Assembly: GCA_041175665.1 (NCBI GenBank)
Contig: JBEDEM010000011.1
Location: 1-60,499 of the forward strand
Direction of reading: 5' to 3'
Source: UBA3064 sp016868095
GTDB taxonomy: Bacteria > Pseudomonadota > Gammaproteobacteria > Burkholderiales > Burkholderiaceae_E
Length of the DNA: 60,499 bases
Shown: in pieces, positions 26,145-34,165 of the stretch
Layout of the letters: each line of letters starts with the position of its first letter
Numbering within the stretch: the first letter of the stretch is position 1
Made by a program: the position numbers and the translations under genes
Notes under the pieces: generated by a model
What the model was told of the DNA's origin: nothing
Database searches by the model: none
What the model saw: the letters and a program-made list of their open reading frames with translations, nothing else

Positions 26145-26523
26145 GGAAAAAACCTTAGCTGATTCAAAGCGACGAGCACAACAGGCCGCACAACGCGGTC
26201 GACAGGCCGAGGATCAGGCTTGTGACTGGCTTACCCGTCAGGGGCTGGTGCTTGTTGAGCGTAACAGCCGTTTTCGTGGCGGCGAAATCGATCTGGTGAT
26301 GCGCGATAAAACCTCCATTGTTTTTGTCGAGGTGCGCTATCGAAGTCACATGGCTTATGGCGGCGCGCTTGCGAGCCTCAACCCCAAGAAGCAGTCCCGC
26401 ATCAGGCATGCGGCGAGCTGCTATCTGCAGCGCACATACGGTGCGGCCCACTGGCCGTCATGCCGCTTCGATGTCATCCTCATTCAAGCAGGTAAGCTCT
26501 CGTGGATTCCTGGCGCGTTCTAA
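26137..26523 (+). CDS. yraN: YraN family protein (UPF0102)
   Basis: A 128-residue (126 from the ATG at 26143) YraN/UPF0102 protein with a PD-(D/E)XK nuclease-like core: EDQACDWLTRQGLVLVERN, then GGEIDLVMRD and FVEVRYR, whose Asp/Glu residues would bind metal. The family function is not firmly established; a role in DNA processing has been proposed. It is divergent from rsmI, sharing a CATG start region, and is followed by a BON-domain lipoprotein, as in the rsmI-yraN-dolP neighbourhood of enterobacteria, but diaA is missing here. Confidence 0.9.
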   Translation: MIMEKTLADSKRRAQQAAQRGRQAEDQACDWLTRQGLVLVERNSRFRGGEIDLVMRDKTSIVFVEVRYRSHMAYGGALASLNPKKQSRIRHAASCYLQRTYGAAHWPSCRFDVILIQAGKLSWIPGAF

Positions 26524-26649
26524 ATTAAACTTGAAGTTGTCGTGAGTTGTTTTGCTGGCATTCAATTCAAGCATGTTTTGCAAAAGGCTTACACTGAAGG
26601 CCCGAGGCTTTTTGCCTCGAATTTAGACCCGATTGTAGGAAGCACTGCC

Positions 26650-27252
26650 ATGTCAAAAACCGCTCCATATTCTGTTACTTCGGTCATGAGCCGACGCTTA
26701 GCCTTGGCAAGTCTTTCGCTAACCGCATTGGCACTTTCGGGCTGTGTGGGTGTTGCAGTCACCGGCGCTGCGGTGGGTGCGGTGGCAACAGGCGATCGCC
26801 GCAGTTTGGGCACACAGGCCGACGATCAGACGATTGAGTTTCGTGTACGAAGCGCCGTGTCAGCAGCGCTACCCAACTCAAATGTACGTGCTGTAAGTTA
26901 TAACAGAAAGGTTTTGTTGATCGGGCAAGCGACGTCGGAAGCCGACAAAAAACTTGCGCAAGAAGTCGCTGCACGAGTCAATAATGTCGCCTCTGTGGTC
27001 AATGAGGTCGAAATTCGCCCGCTTGCAAGCGCTCAAAATAGCGCAGTGGATATAGCGCTCTCGACCAAAGTCCGCGCTGCGATCATTGAAGACAAATCCT
27101 TAGAAATCGGAGCCTTTAGGATTAGCTCAGAGCTTGGTGTTGTTTTCTTAATGGGACAGGTCAGCAAACGCGAAGGCGAAAGAGCCGCGCAAGTTGCAAG
27201 CAAGGTGTCGGGTGTGCGCCGGGTGGTCACGTTGTTTGATTTTGTAGGCTAA
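26650..27252 (+). CDS. Dual BON-domain outer-membrane lipoprotein (DolP/YraP type)
   Basis: A lipoprotein of 200 residues. The signal sequence ends in the lipobox LALSGC with Cys32. It is followed by a Gly/Ala-rich stretch, then two BON domains (about 60-125 and 135-200), the second reading ISSELGVVFLMGQVSKREGE. DolP helps keep the outer membrane intact during stress. The frame is open from 26542, but the ATG at 26650 gives the proper signal peptide. The context next to yraN supports the DolP assignment. Confidence 0.88.
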   Translation: MSKTAPYSVTSVMSRRLALASLSLTALALSGCVGVAVTGAAVGAVATGDRRSLGTQADDQTIEFRVRSAVSAALPNSNVRAVSYNRKVLLIGQATSEADKKLAQEVAARVNNVASVVNEVEIRPLASAQNSAVDIALSTKVRAAIIEDKSLEIGAFRISSELGVVFLMGQVSKREGERAAQVASKVSGVRRVVTLFDFVG

Positions 27253-27264
27253 GCCACCTGCGAT

Positions 27265-28230
27265 TTATACGTGGCCTTGATCCAATAGTAAAAAGGCCTG
27301 ACGACCCTCGGTGGCGAGACCTAAGCGCATGCCGTGCGGCAAACAGACTTTTCCCTGCTGATGACCAAAGGGCAAACCTTCTAAAAAGGGTACCTTGGTC
27401 TGGCTTGCGATCCATCGAAATACTTTCTGTAAAGTATAACCACGATCATTCGATCTTAGGCTATAGCCGTTAAATGAGCCTAGCAAGACGGCCTTTTGTG
27501 CATCGATAATGCCGCTATAAAGTAAACGCAACAACATGCGCTCGATTTCGTAGGGATGCTCGCCTATATCCTCTAAAAACAAGATGCCAGCCTGAGGTGC
27601 TTTGGTCAGCCACGGGCTCCCAAGCATGGCGCACACCATCGAAAGATTGCCGCCCCACAAGACCCCGCGTTCATCAAGGGAAGCCATGTTCGGAGTGCAA
27701 GCTTTATAACGAAAACCCAAAACCTCGAGCTCTCCTTCGAAGGCTTCGCGCAAACACCCGCTTGTCGTCTCGTCGACCTCTTGTTGTCCGAAATCATCTA
27801 AAAGCATGGGCCCGGCCCAGGTCACGCTTGATGTCGTACCAAGCATGGCCAAGTGAAAGGCGGTAGTGTCGCTAAAGCCCACCCAAAATTTGTTGGCCTC
27901 AGCAAGTGCCTTGAAGTTCAAATGAGGAAGAAGGCGCATCCAACCATAGCCACCCCGGGTCATCATCACCATGCGGGCTTTGTTTTGTTTGGCCGCACGT
28001 TCAAGGGCGCCGATCCGCTGTGTATCCGTGCCGGCAAAGCGCTGCCATCTCGTCTTTAGTCCACGGTCTTCATAAGGTGTCCAGCCATGGTTTATTAACT
28101 GTTGCGTGGCCAAGCTGTAGGGCGCTTGATCTTCAATCGCTCCGGATGGCGATATTAAATAAACCCCGTTTGCGGCAGCTTTGCCTCTGGCTGCGTCGTT
28201 TGGCTTATCTGGATTGCTTGTGCTTGGCAT
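27265..28230 (-). CDS. ldcA: LD-carboxypeptidase (muramoyltetrapeptide carboxypeptidase, LdcA family)
   Basis: A 321-residue S66-family peptidase that removes the terminal D-Ala from murein tetrapeptides during cell-wall recycling. The catalytic Ser lies in WVGFSDTTAFHLAML, the Glu in FLEDIGEHPYEIERML, and the His in GLPFGHQQGK, giving the expected Ser-Glu-His triad order. GVYLISPSGAI is the family N-terminus. No signal peptide is seen, consistent with cytosolic action. It is convergent with the dolP-like gene and divergent from the AhpD-like gene. Confidence 0.92.
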   Translation of the reverse strand: MPSTSNPDKPNDAARGKAAANGVYLISPSGAIEDQAPYSLATQQLINHGWTPYEDRGLKTRWQRFAGTDTQRIGALERAAKQNKARMVMMTRGGYGWMRLLPHLNFKALAEANKFWVGFSDTTAFHLAMLGTTSSVTWAGPMLLDDFGQQEVDETTSGCLREAFEGELEVLGFRYKACTPNMASLDERGVLWGGNLSMVCAMLGSPWLTKAPQAGILFLEDIGEHPYEIERMLLRLLYSGIIDAQKAVLLGSFNGYSLRSNDRGYTLQKVFRWIASQTKVPFLEGLPFGHQQGKVCLPHGMRLGLATEGRQAFLLLDQGHV

Positions 28231-28285
28231 CGATCAGAGTCTGCCATATTCTGGCGCCTTTCGTGCTAATGCAAGGACCGCAAAC

Positions 28286-28834
28286 ATGCCCCATATCCCT
28301 TACCTCCCCGAAGATCTTAAAGAGCCCGCCGATGTGGTCGATGCGATTCGTAAACGTCGCGGTGGCGAGCTCTTGCATCTGGATCGGATGCTATTGCACT
28401 CACCTGCTTTTGCCCGAGGCTGGAATGTGTTTTTGGGAGCTGTACGTACAGAGCTTTCGCTGAGTCCAAAGCTGCGAGAGTTATCGATGTGTACGGTTGC
28501 GGTTCTCAATGGGGCAGAGTACGAGTTCGTTCAACACGCGCCGCTTTTTATCAAAGCAGGCGGCACTGAGGCTCAGGTGCAAGCCTTGCGCGATCCGCTG
28601 GCTGCGATGGGCGATGCATCCATGTTTGATGATCTAGAGCGATGTGCGCTTGCAGTGATCGTGGCAATGACCCGTGAGGTTCGGGTTGGCGACATATTGA
28701 TGCAGCGTTTGCGGCAGCACATGAGCGATCAAGAAGCCATTGAGTTATGCGGCGTGACGGCTGCCTACAACATGGTTTCTCGATTCTTGGTCGCAACCGG
28801 CATTCATCCAAGCGATATGGCCAAACCAGCCTGA
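28286..28834 (+). CDS. Carboxymuconolactone decarboxylase/AhpD-like protein
   Basis: A 182-residue AhpD-fold protein. It has the core segment LRELSMCTVAVLNGAEYEFVQH with a single Cys and the conserved Glu/His, not the CxxC of true AhpD, so it is more likely in the carboxymuconolactone-decarboxylase-like branch. The start at 28286 follows AAGGA with good spacing. The frame is open upstream to 28181 without a better site. It overlaps lipA tail to tail by 31 bp. Its substrate is unknown; an antioxidant or decarboxylase role is inference. Confidence 0.82.
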   Translation: MPHIPYLPEDLKEPADVVDAIRKRRGGELLHLDRMLLHSPAFARGWNVFLGAVRTELSLSPKLRELSMCTVAVLNGAEYEFVQHAPLFIKAGGTEAQVQALRDPLAAMGDASMFDDLERCALAVIVAMTREVRVGDILMQRLRQHMSDQEAIELCGVTAAYNMVSRFLVATGIHPSDMAKPA

Positions 28835-29775
28835 TGGGCCATTTGGTCAGCGTGGTAGGAGGAACGGACCATGGCACCGACGGCGGCATGCTGAAATCCC
28901 ATTGATTTGGCCGCTGCCTCAAAGCGTTCGAATTCGCGAGGGTGTACGTAGCGCTGAACCGGTAAATGGTTTGCCGAAGGTGCAAGATACTGACCGATGG
29001 TGATCATGTCGACTTGGTGCGCTCGCATGGCCTGCATGACCTCGATCACCTCCTCGTCGCTTTCGCCCAAACCGAGCATAAGACCAGACTTCGTTGGTAC
29101 CCCGGCGACGCGTTCTTTGAAGCTTGAGAGTAAGTGCAAGGAATGTTCAAAATCGGATCCTGGTCTTGCCTGCCGATAAAGACGCGGCACCGTTTCCAAA
29201 TTGTGATTCATCACATCAGGCGGTGCTTGCTCTAAAATATTGAGCGCTCTATCGAGGCGACCACGAAAATCGGGCACGAGCACCTCAATGAGTGTGTGTG
29301 GTGAGCTTGATCTGACGGCGCTTATGCAATCGACGAAGTGTTGAGCTCCACCATCGCGTAAATCATCACGGTCCACGCTGGTAATGACCACATAACGCAA
29401 TTGAAGTGCTGCGATGGTTTGGGCAAGCTGAATAGGTTCCTTGGGGTTTAAGGGCAAGGGGCGACCGTGGCCAACATCGCAAAATGGGCAACGCCTGGTG
29501 CATAAGTCGCCCATGATCATGAAGGTTGCGGTCCCTTTGCCAAAGCACTCGCCAATATTGGGGCAAGACGCTTCCTCGCAAACCGTATGCAAGCCCTTTT
29601 CGCGCAAGATGCGCTTGATGTCGTGAAAGCGCGATTGGGCAGAAGGCGCCTTAACCCGAATCCAGTCGGGCTTTGCCAAGGCCGGTCTCGCATCGTGCTG
29701 AATTTTGATCGGAATACGCGCAGTCTTCGCCTGACCCTTTTGTTTCACTGTCATCACATCAGGTTTCTCGCTCAT
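28804..29775 (-). CDS. lipA: Lipoyl synthase
   Basis: A radical SAM enzyme that inserts two sulfurs into protein-bound octanoyl groups. It has both Fe-S cluster motifs: C66, C71, C77 for the auxiliary cluster (TVCEEASCPNIGEC) and C92, C96, C99 for the radical SAM cluster (CTRRCPFC). The C-terminal RSSYHAD motif, which supplies a serine ligand, is present. At 323 residues it is full length. It follows lipB with a four-base overlap, so octanoyl transfer and sulfur insertion are coupled in one operon. Confidence 0.97.
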   Translation of the reverse strand: MSEKPDVMTVKQKGQAKTARIPIKIQHDARPALAKPDWIRVKAPSAQSRFHDIKRILREKGLHTVCEEASCPNIGECFGKGTATFMIMGDLCTRRCPFCDVGHGRPLPLNPKEPIQLAQTIAALQLRYVVITSVDRDDLRDGGAQHFVDCISAVRSSSPHTLIEVLVPDFRGRLDRALNILEQAPPDVMNHNLETVPRLYRQARPGSDFEHSLHLLSSFKERVAGVPTKSGLMLGLGESDEEVIEVMQAMRAHQVDMITIGQYLAPSANHLPVQRYVHPREFERFEAAAKSMGFQHAAVGAMVRSSYHADQMAHQAGLAISLG

Positions 29776-30458
29776 GTTGTGGCCATTCGCTCCAAAAAAT
29801 GCTTATCAAGGCAGGCTGTCATCGAGGCTGCAAGCTCGTTTGCAACACGTTTGCAGTCAGGGCTATAGCCTAAACAAGTTCGCATGTCAGTAACCTGCAG
29901 ACCAGGGTAGCCGCAAGGGTCAATCTGATGATACGGTGCAAGGTCCATTGCAACATTGAGCGCAAGGCCGTGATAACTACAAGAGCGACTTATTTTGAGC
30001 CCAAGCGCTGCAATTTTTGTGCTGCCTGAGAGATTCTCAGTTGATGGAGCCAGCTCTGATGAAGGCTTTATTGCAAGGTAAACACCGGGTGCATTGGCTC
30101 GTCTTTCAGTTGGAATGCCCCATGCCAGCAAAAGATCGATGCAAGCCTGTTCTAATAAAAAAACAAGTTCCCGGACCATGAGTTTGCGCCTTGCCAAATC
30201 GAGCATCACATAAGCGATGACTTGTCCGGGCCCGTGATAAGTGACTTGGCCGCCGCGTTCACTTGCGATGACAGGAATGTCGCCCGGGTCGAGTAAGTGT
30301 TGGCTTCGGGACGCCTTTCCCAAAGTAAAAACCGAGGGATGTTCGACCAGCCAGATCTCATCCTCGTCTTCTTTGCGCCTTGTTCTGGTGAAATCCTGCA
30401 TGGCCTTTAGGCAGTCTTCGTAGTGTTGAAGCCCCAAATGACGCACATGCGCTTTCAT
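29772..30458 (-). CDS. lipB: Octanoyl-[acyl-carrier-protein]:protein octanoyltransferase
   Basis: LipB moves octanoate from ACP to lipoyl domains. The motif SERGGQVTYHGPGQ is the family signature, the catalytic Lys is in AALGLKISRSCSYHGLALNV and the catalytic Cys in DPCGYPGL. The ATG at 30458 begins MKAHVRHLG and lies shortly after the DUF493 stop; a TTG at 30482 would add eight residues and overlap the previous gene. Order DUF493-lipB-lipA is typical of proteobacteria. Confidence 0.95.
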   Translation of the reverse strand: MKAHVRHLGLQHYEDCLKAMQDFTRTRRKEDEDEIWLVEHPSVFTLGKASRSQHLLDPGDIPVIASERGGQVTYHGPGQVIAYVMLDLARRKLMVRELVFLLEQACIDLLLAWGIPTERRANAPGVYLAIKPSSELAPSTENLSGSTKIAALGLKISRSCSYHGLALNVAMDLAPYHQIDPCGYPGLQVTDMRTCLGYSPDCKRVANELAASMTACLDKHFLERMATT

Positions 30459-30471
30459 CTTGCCTGGCGCT

Positions 30472-30738
30472 TCAAAGCACAATTTTTACAAGAGGGTCTG
30501 CAGTGAGTGCGCGGTAAAGATCATCGAGTTGTGTGCGCGAGTGCGCGCGAATCGTTGCCGTCAGTCCGATGTAATTGGCCTTGCTCGAGGCTCTGATCTC
30601 AAGGCTTGCAGGGTCGAAGTCTGGAGCGTGGCGACAAATAAGATCGCAAATATGTTGCGTAAATGTTGGAACGTTCTTGCCCATGACTTTTATCGGAAAA
30701 TCACAGGGGAATGTTAGAAGGGTTTCTGTGTCTTGCAT
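30472..30738 (-). CDS. DUF493 (YbeD) family protein
   Basis: An 88-residue YbeD-like protein: TFPCDFPIKVMGKN, ASSKANYIGLTATIRAHSR and LDDLYRALTADPLVKIVL match the ACT-like DUF493 family. YbeD is regularly found beside lipB and is thought to regulate lipoate metabolism, though its mechanism is not settled. It is in the leftward operon from dacC to lipA. Confidence 0.9.
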   Translation of the reverse strand: MQDTETLLTFPCDFPIKVMGKNVPTFTQHICDLICRHAPDFDPASLEIRASSKANYIGLTATIRAHSRTQLDDLYRALTADPLVKIVL

Positions 30739-30798
30739 GATGGCTGATGCCCGATAAAAGCCTAAGGCTGCGACATGGTCGAGCCTTCTTGGCCCGCC

Positions 30799-31698
30799 CT
30801 AGTTGGCCGCGATGGCCTCCTGGTAGGCTTGATATAACTTGTGATACACAGGCCCTGGCTTACCATCCGCAATCGCTCGGCCATCGAGTTTGGTAATGGC
30901 AAGTACTTCTTTGGTCGCTGAGCTCAGCAGCAGTTCGTCGGCTTGAAAGACTTCATCCCGGCTTAGGGCATCCGTTCTAAATCCGATGCCACAGGACTTG
31001 CAAAGGGCTTCGATGAGGCCAACCCGAATCCCTTCAAGAATCCGATGATCCACCGGGGCTCCAATGACCTCGCCGCCACGAACAAGCCAAATATTGCTTG
31101 ATGAGCCCTCTGTCATTTGACCATCACGAAATTGAATACACTCAGCAGCGTCAGCGTCGACCGCGGCCTGTCTTGCGAGCACATTACCCAGTAACGATAT
31201 CGATTTAATATCGCAGTGAAGCCAGCGTTGATCATCCAGGGTGATCGCAGCAACACCTTCGCTTCGCAATGCCTCAGGCACAGCTTGCAAGGCCGAGGTC
31301 ATGGCAAAGACGGTGGGTTGGCAGTCTTTTGGAAAAGCGTGGTCGCGCTTGGCTACACCCCGGGTGATGTGCAGGTAAATAAATTGATTGGGCCAGGGGT
31401 GGCGTTGAATCAAGGATTCAATGAGTGTTAACCACTGAGCATCGCTATAGGGGTTTGTAATTTTTATTTTGCCAAGGCTGCGTTTTAAGCGGGCGAGATG
31501 CTCTGGCCATCGAAAGGGGCGCCGGCTATACGCTGGTACGACTTCATAAATACCGTCGCCAAAAATAAAGCCACGATCGAGTACTGGTACTTTGGCCTGA
31601 TCAAGCGGAAGAAATTCGCCATTTAAGTAGACGATGGCTTCATCTTGCCCTGCTTCACGCGCATCAACGCTCGTCGTTTTTGCCTTGCTCGCTTGCAT
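30799..31698 (-). CDS. dat: D-amino-acid transaminase (class IV PLP aminotransferase)
   Basis: A 299-residue fold-type IV aminotransferase. The start VYLNGEFLPLDQAKVPVLDRGF followed by GDGIYEVVPAYSRRPFRWPEHL is typical of D-alanine transaminases; the PLP lysine is in HCDIKSISLLGNVLA, and EGSSSNIWLV is the phosphate-binding segment. It would make D-glutamate and D-alanine for peptidoglycan. It lies between dacC and DUF493, the standard Burkholderiales order. Confidence 0.9.
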   Translation of the reverse strand: MQASKAKTTSVDAREAGQDEAIVYLNGEFLPLDQAKVPVLDRGFIFGDGIYEVVPAYSRRPFRWPEHLARLKRSLGKIKITNPYSDAQWLTLIESLIQRHPWPNQFIYLHITRGVAKRDHAFPKDCQPTVFAMTSALQAVPEALRSEGVAAITLDDQRWLHCDIKSISLLGNVLARQAAVDADAAECIQFRDGQMTEGSSSNIWLVRGGEVIGAPVDHRILEGIRVGLIEALCKSCGIGFRTDALSRDEVFQADELLLSSATKEVLAITKLDGRAIADGKPGPVYHKLYQAYQEAIAAN

Positions 31699-31716
31699 AG
31701 CTACTCCTGTTGCTAC

Positions 31717-33078
31717 TCAAAGACCTACCCACTGCATGATGGTATCCCAGGCGCGTCCAAACCAGCCCGCGGCTTGCACCTCGCTCAGTGCAACCAAGGG
31801 GACTTCAGAAAGCGCTTGCCCATCGAGACTGATACGTGCCGTACCGATGCGTTGGCCCTTTGGAATCGGTGCAACCAAAGGATCGATCCGAATGAGATCG
31901 GTTTTGACGCGAGCACCGCTACCCTTGGGCACCACTACACTGAGCGCACCCTCGAATCCCGCAGACACTTCAGAGGATGCACCGCGCCTTACTTTATATT
32001 GCGCGACTTGCTTGCCTGCAGGATGTAAAAGCACAGCATCGGTGTTTTGAAAGCCCCAATTAAGCAGCTTTTGCGATTCAACCAGACGTGCTGATTCGGA
32101 AGCAGCGCCAAGAACCACCGACAACAGTCGACGCTCTTGTTGGGAGCCACTGTCTTTGCGACGGCTCGAGGCTACCAAGCACCAGCCTGCCGCGTCGGTA
32201 TGGCCCGTTTTTAAGCCATCAACGCTAGGGTCGATGGCCAAGAGGCGATTTCGATTGGGTTGTTTAATATTGTTATAGCTATATTCACGCATGGAATAAA
32301 GCGGATAACGATCTGGAAATTCGCGTATGAGTCGTGAAGCGAGCAAGGCAAGATCGTAGGCGCTGCTATAGTGCTGTGGATCGGGTAAACCGGTCGCATT
32401 GCGGTACTGGGTATTTTTTAAACCCATGCGCTGGGCTTCACGATTCATGTGTTGCGCGAAAGCTTCTTCAGACCCTGCGAGTGCTTCAGCAAGAATGACC
32501 GATGCGTCGTTACCCGATTGGACGATCATGCCCTTTAACAACTCGTCGACCGATGCAGGCTTTCCTGGATCGACAAACATTCTTGAGCCCACCGCTTTCC
32601 AAGCTTTTTGCGAAACGGGTGGACGCTGATCGAGTTTGAGTCGCCCTTCTTTAAGCGCGGTAAAACTCAAATACGCAGTCATGAGTTTGGTTAGCGACGC
32701 CGGGTCAAGGGTTTTCTCGGGCTCGTGGGCTGCCAGCACTTGGTTGCTGCTCACGTCGTAAAGCACCCAAGCCTTCGCAGCGATCGTGGGCCCAATCGCA
32801 GCAATCGCGGGGGCTGGTGCAGAAGGCTTTGCGGGGGGGGCTTCGCGTATGCTCGTCTTGTCTGCTTCACCTTTGGCGCTGGAAACAGGCTTCTCGGTGT
32901 CAGCCTTACCGCTTGTGCTGCTTTTGTCTGACTCAGCTTTGCCTGCCTGGCTTGGTCGATCGGGTTCGGCTTTAGCGGCCAGCGCAGGGTTTGGTGCCTG
33001 AAGGAGAAGGGCCGCAATAAACATGCTGGCAAGCCAGCCCCCGATGAGCGTTCCGCGACTTGGGATTTGCAAATCCAT
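31717..33078 (-). CDS. dacC: D-alanyl-D-alanine carboxypeptidase (PBP5/6 type)
   Basis: A low-molecular-mass penicillin-binding protein that trims pentapeptides in the periplasm. The active-site motifs are S128-L-T-K131, S188-G-N190 and K290-T-G292. From the Met at 33078 the protein starts with a signal peptide ending in NPALAAKA, giving 453 residues. Between signal and catalytic domain is a repetitive linker (residues 36-80) with degenerate units such as KAESDKSSTSG and KADTEKPVSSAK. A C-terminal amphipathic stretch (AWDTIMQWVGL) should anchor it to the inner membrane. The frame is open further upstream but without a signal. Confidence 0.94.
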   Translation of the reverse strand: MDLQIPSRGTLIGGWLASMFIAALLLQAPNPALAAKAEPDRPSQAGKAESDKSSTSGKADTEKPVSSAKGEADKTSIREAPPAKPSAPAPAIAAIGPTIAAKAWVLYDVSSNQVLAAHEPEKTLDPASLTKLMTAYLSFTALKEGRLKLDQRPPVSQKAWKAVGSRMFVDPGKPASVDELLKGMIVQSGNDASVILAEALAGSEEAFAQHMNREAQRMGLKNTQYRNATGLPDPQHYSSAYDLALLASRLIREFPDRYPLYSMREYSYNNIKQPNRNRLLAIDPSVDGLKTGHTDAAGWCLVASSRRKDSGSQQERRLLSVVLGAASESARLVESQKLLNWGFQNTDAVLLHPAGKQVAQYKVRRGASSEVSAGFEGALSVVVPKGSGARVKTDLIRIDPLVAPIPKGQRIGTARISLDGQALSEVPLVALSEVQAAGWFGRAWDTIMQWVGL

Positions 33079-33130
33079 GGGGACCCGTCCCAATGGCCTT
33101 TTTGTGTTTAGGAAAAACACGGCCGGCTCC

Positions 33131-33778
33131 TTAGCATTGCCTGCCAAAAGCCAAGCTTTGAGAAACCCTTTGCTTGAGCAGCGGCAAACGTCCGTGAAAA
33201 AAGTGCGTGGTTTGAGGGAAAACCAAAACCGGTAAAGCGAGGGGGCGCGCCCAAGCCATGACATCGGAAAGGGCAACGACTTCATCGTCTTCGCCGTGGA
33301 TCACGATGCTGTGTTCGGGCACTGCAGGCATGGGAAATCGTGACGCTGCCGGGCCAACAAGCACCAGTGTTTCGGCGTTTATGCCCATCGGTCCAAGCGC
33401 TTGATAAGCCATGCTGGCAACGTAGCTGCCAAAGGAAAAACCACCCAAGGCAAGTCGTCTAGTTTCGCTTGCCAGATCCGGATGCAAGAGGCGGGCTTCT
33501 TTGACTAAAGCCAAAAAGTCTTGGGTTTCGCCTCGTCCCTCATCGTAAGCACCCTCACTTTGTCCGACGCCGCGAAAGTTGGGGCGCCAGGTGTCAAAGC
33601 CCTGCTCTAAGAAGGCCCGTGCCATGGTTTGCACAACCTTGTTCTGGTTTGTACCCCCATACAAGGGATGGGGATGAGCAATCAAAGCGAGGCCTTTGGC
33701 GTTTGAGGCTTGATCGATCAGCACCTCAACGCGTCGGGACTCCAGTTGAAAGTAGCGTGTTTGAGTTTGTGCGTTCAC
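33131..33778 (-). CDS. Alpha/beta hydrolase of the dienelactone/serine-aminopeptidase type (COG2945)
   Basis: An alpha/beta hydrolase of about 215 residues. HPHPLYGG near the N-terminus and the nucleophile elbow GGFSFGSYVA are typical of the COG2945 family, with the late HFFHGRLPLLK holding the likely catalytic His. The GTG at 33778 overlaps the ferredoxin stop (GTGA), so translation is probably coupled; the open frame beyond would run antisense to nothing useful. The substrate is unknown. Confidence 0.86.
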   Translation of the reverse strand: MNAQTQTRYFQLESRRVEVLIDQASNAKGLALIAHPHPLYGGTNQNKVVQTMARAFLEQGFDTWRPNFRGVGQSEGAYDEGRGETQDFLALVKEARLLHPDLASETRRLALGGFSFGSYVASMAYQALGPMGINAETLVLVGPAASRFPMPAVPEHSIVIHGEDDEVVALSDVMAWARPLALPVLVFPQTTHFFHGRLPLLKQRVSQSLAFGRQC

Positions 33779-34095
33779 GTCGTTTGATCGGGCAGCTGGA
33801 GCCTTTGGACGACTTTGCCAGCGATGAGATGCGACTGGATAATTTCCTCGATATCTTGTTCGTCGACCGCCGTGTACCACACGCCTTCGGGGTAAACCAC
33901 AAACACCGGGCCTAAGTCGCATCGATCAAGGCAGCCGGCCTTATTGATTCGGATCGCGCCAGCGCCTTGAAGGCCAAGTGCTTTAATTCTCGCTTTGGCG
34001 TAGCTTTGCAAAGCCTCAGCACCTTGCGCGGCGCAACAAGGCCTGCCGGCATCGCGTTGGTTGAGGCAAAAAAAGACATGATGACGATAAAACAT
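33775..34095 (-). CDS. Thioredoxin-like [2Fe-2S] ferredoxin
   Basis: A 106-residue thioredoxin-fold ferredoxin. Cysteines in HVFFCLNQRDAGRPCC and AGCLDRCDLGPVFVVYPEG are placed as in the (2Fe-2S) ferredoxins related to the NuoE fold. The ATG at 34095 (MFYRHHVFFC) is the better start; a TTG two codons earlier is possible. Co-transcribed with the alpha/beta hydrolase downstream by a four-base overlap. The redox partner is not evident. Confidence 0.87.
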   Translation of the reverse strand: MFYRHHVFFCLNQRDAGRPCCAAQGAEALQSYAKARIKALGLQGAGAIRINKAGCLDRCDLGPVFVVYPEGVWYTAVDEQDIEEIIQSHLIAGKVVQRLQLPDQTT

Positions 34096-34165
34096 AAGCA
34101 AGACCTGATCTGGGACGAAAGAAGAATGCGCTGCTCAGGCCAGCACGGTGAGTATCAGCTACCGA

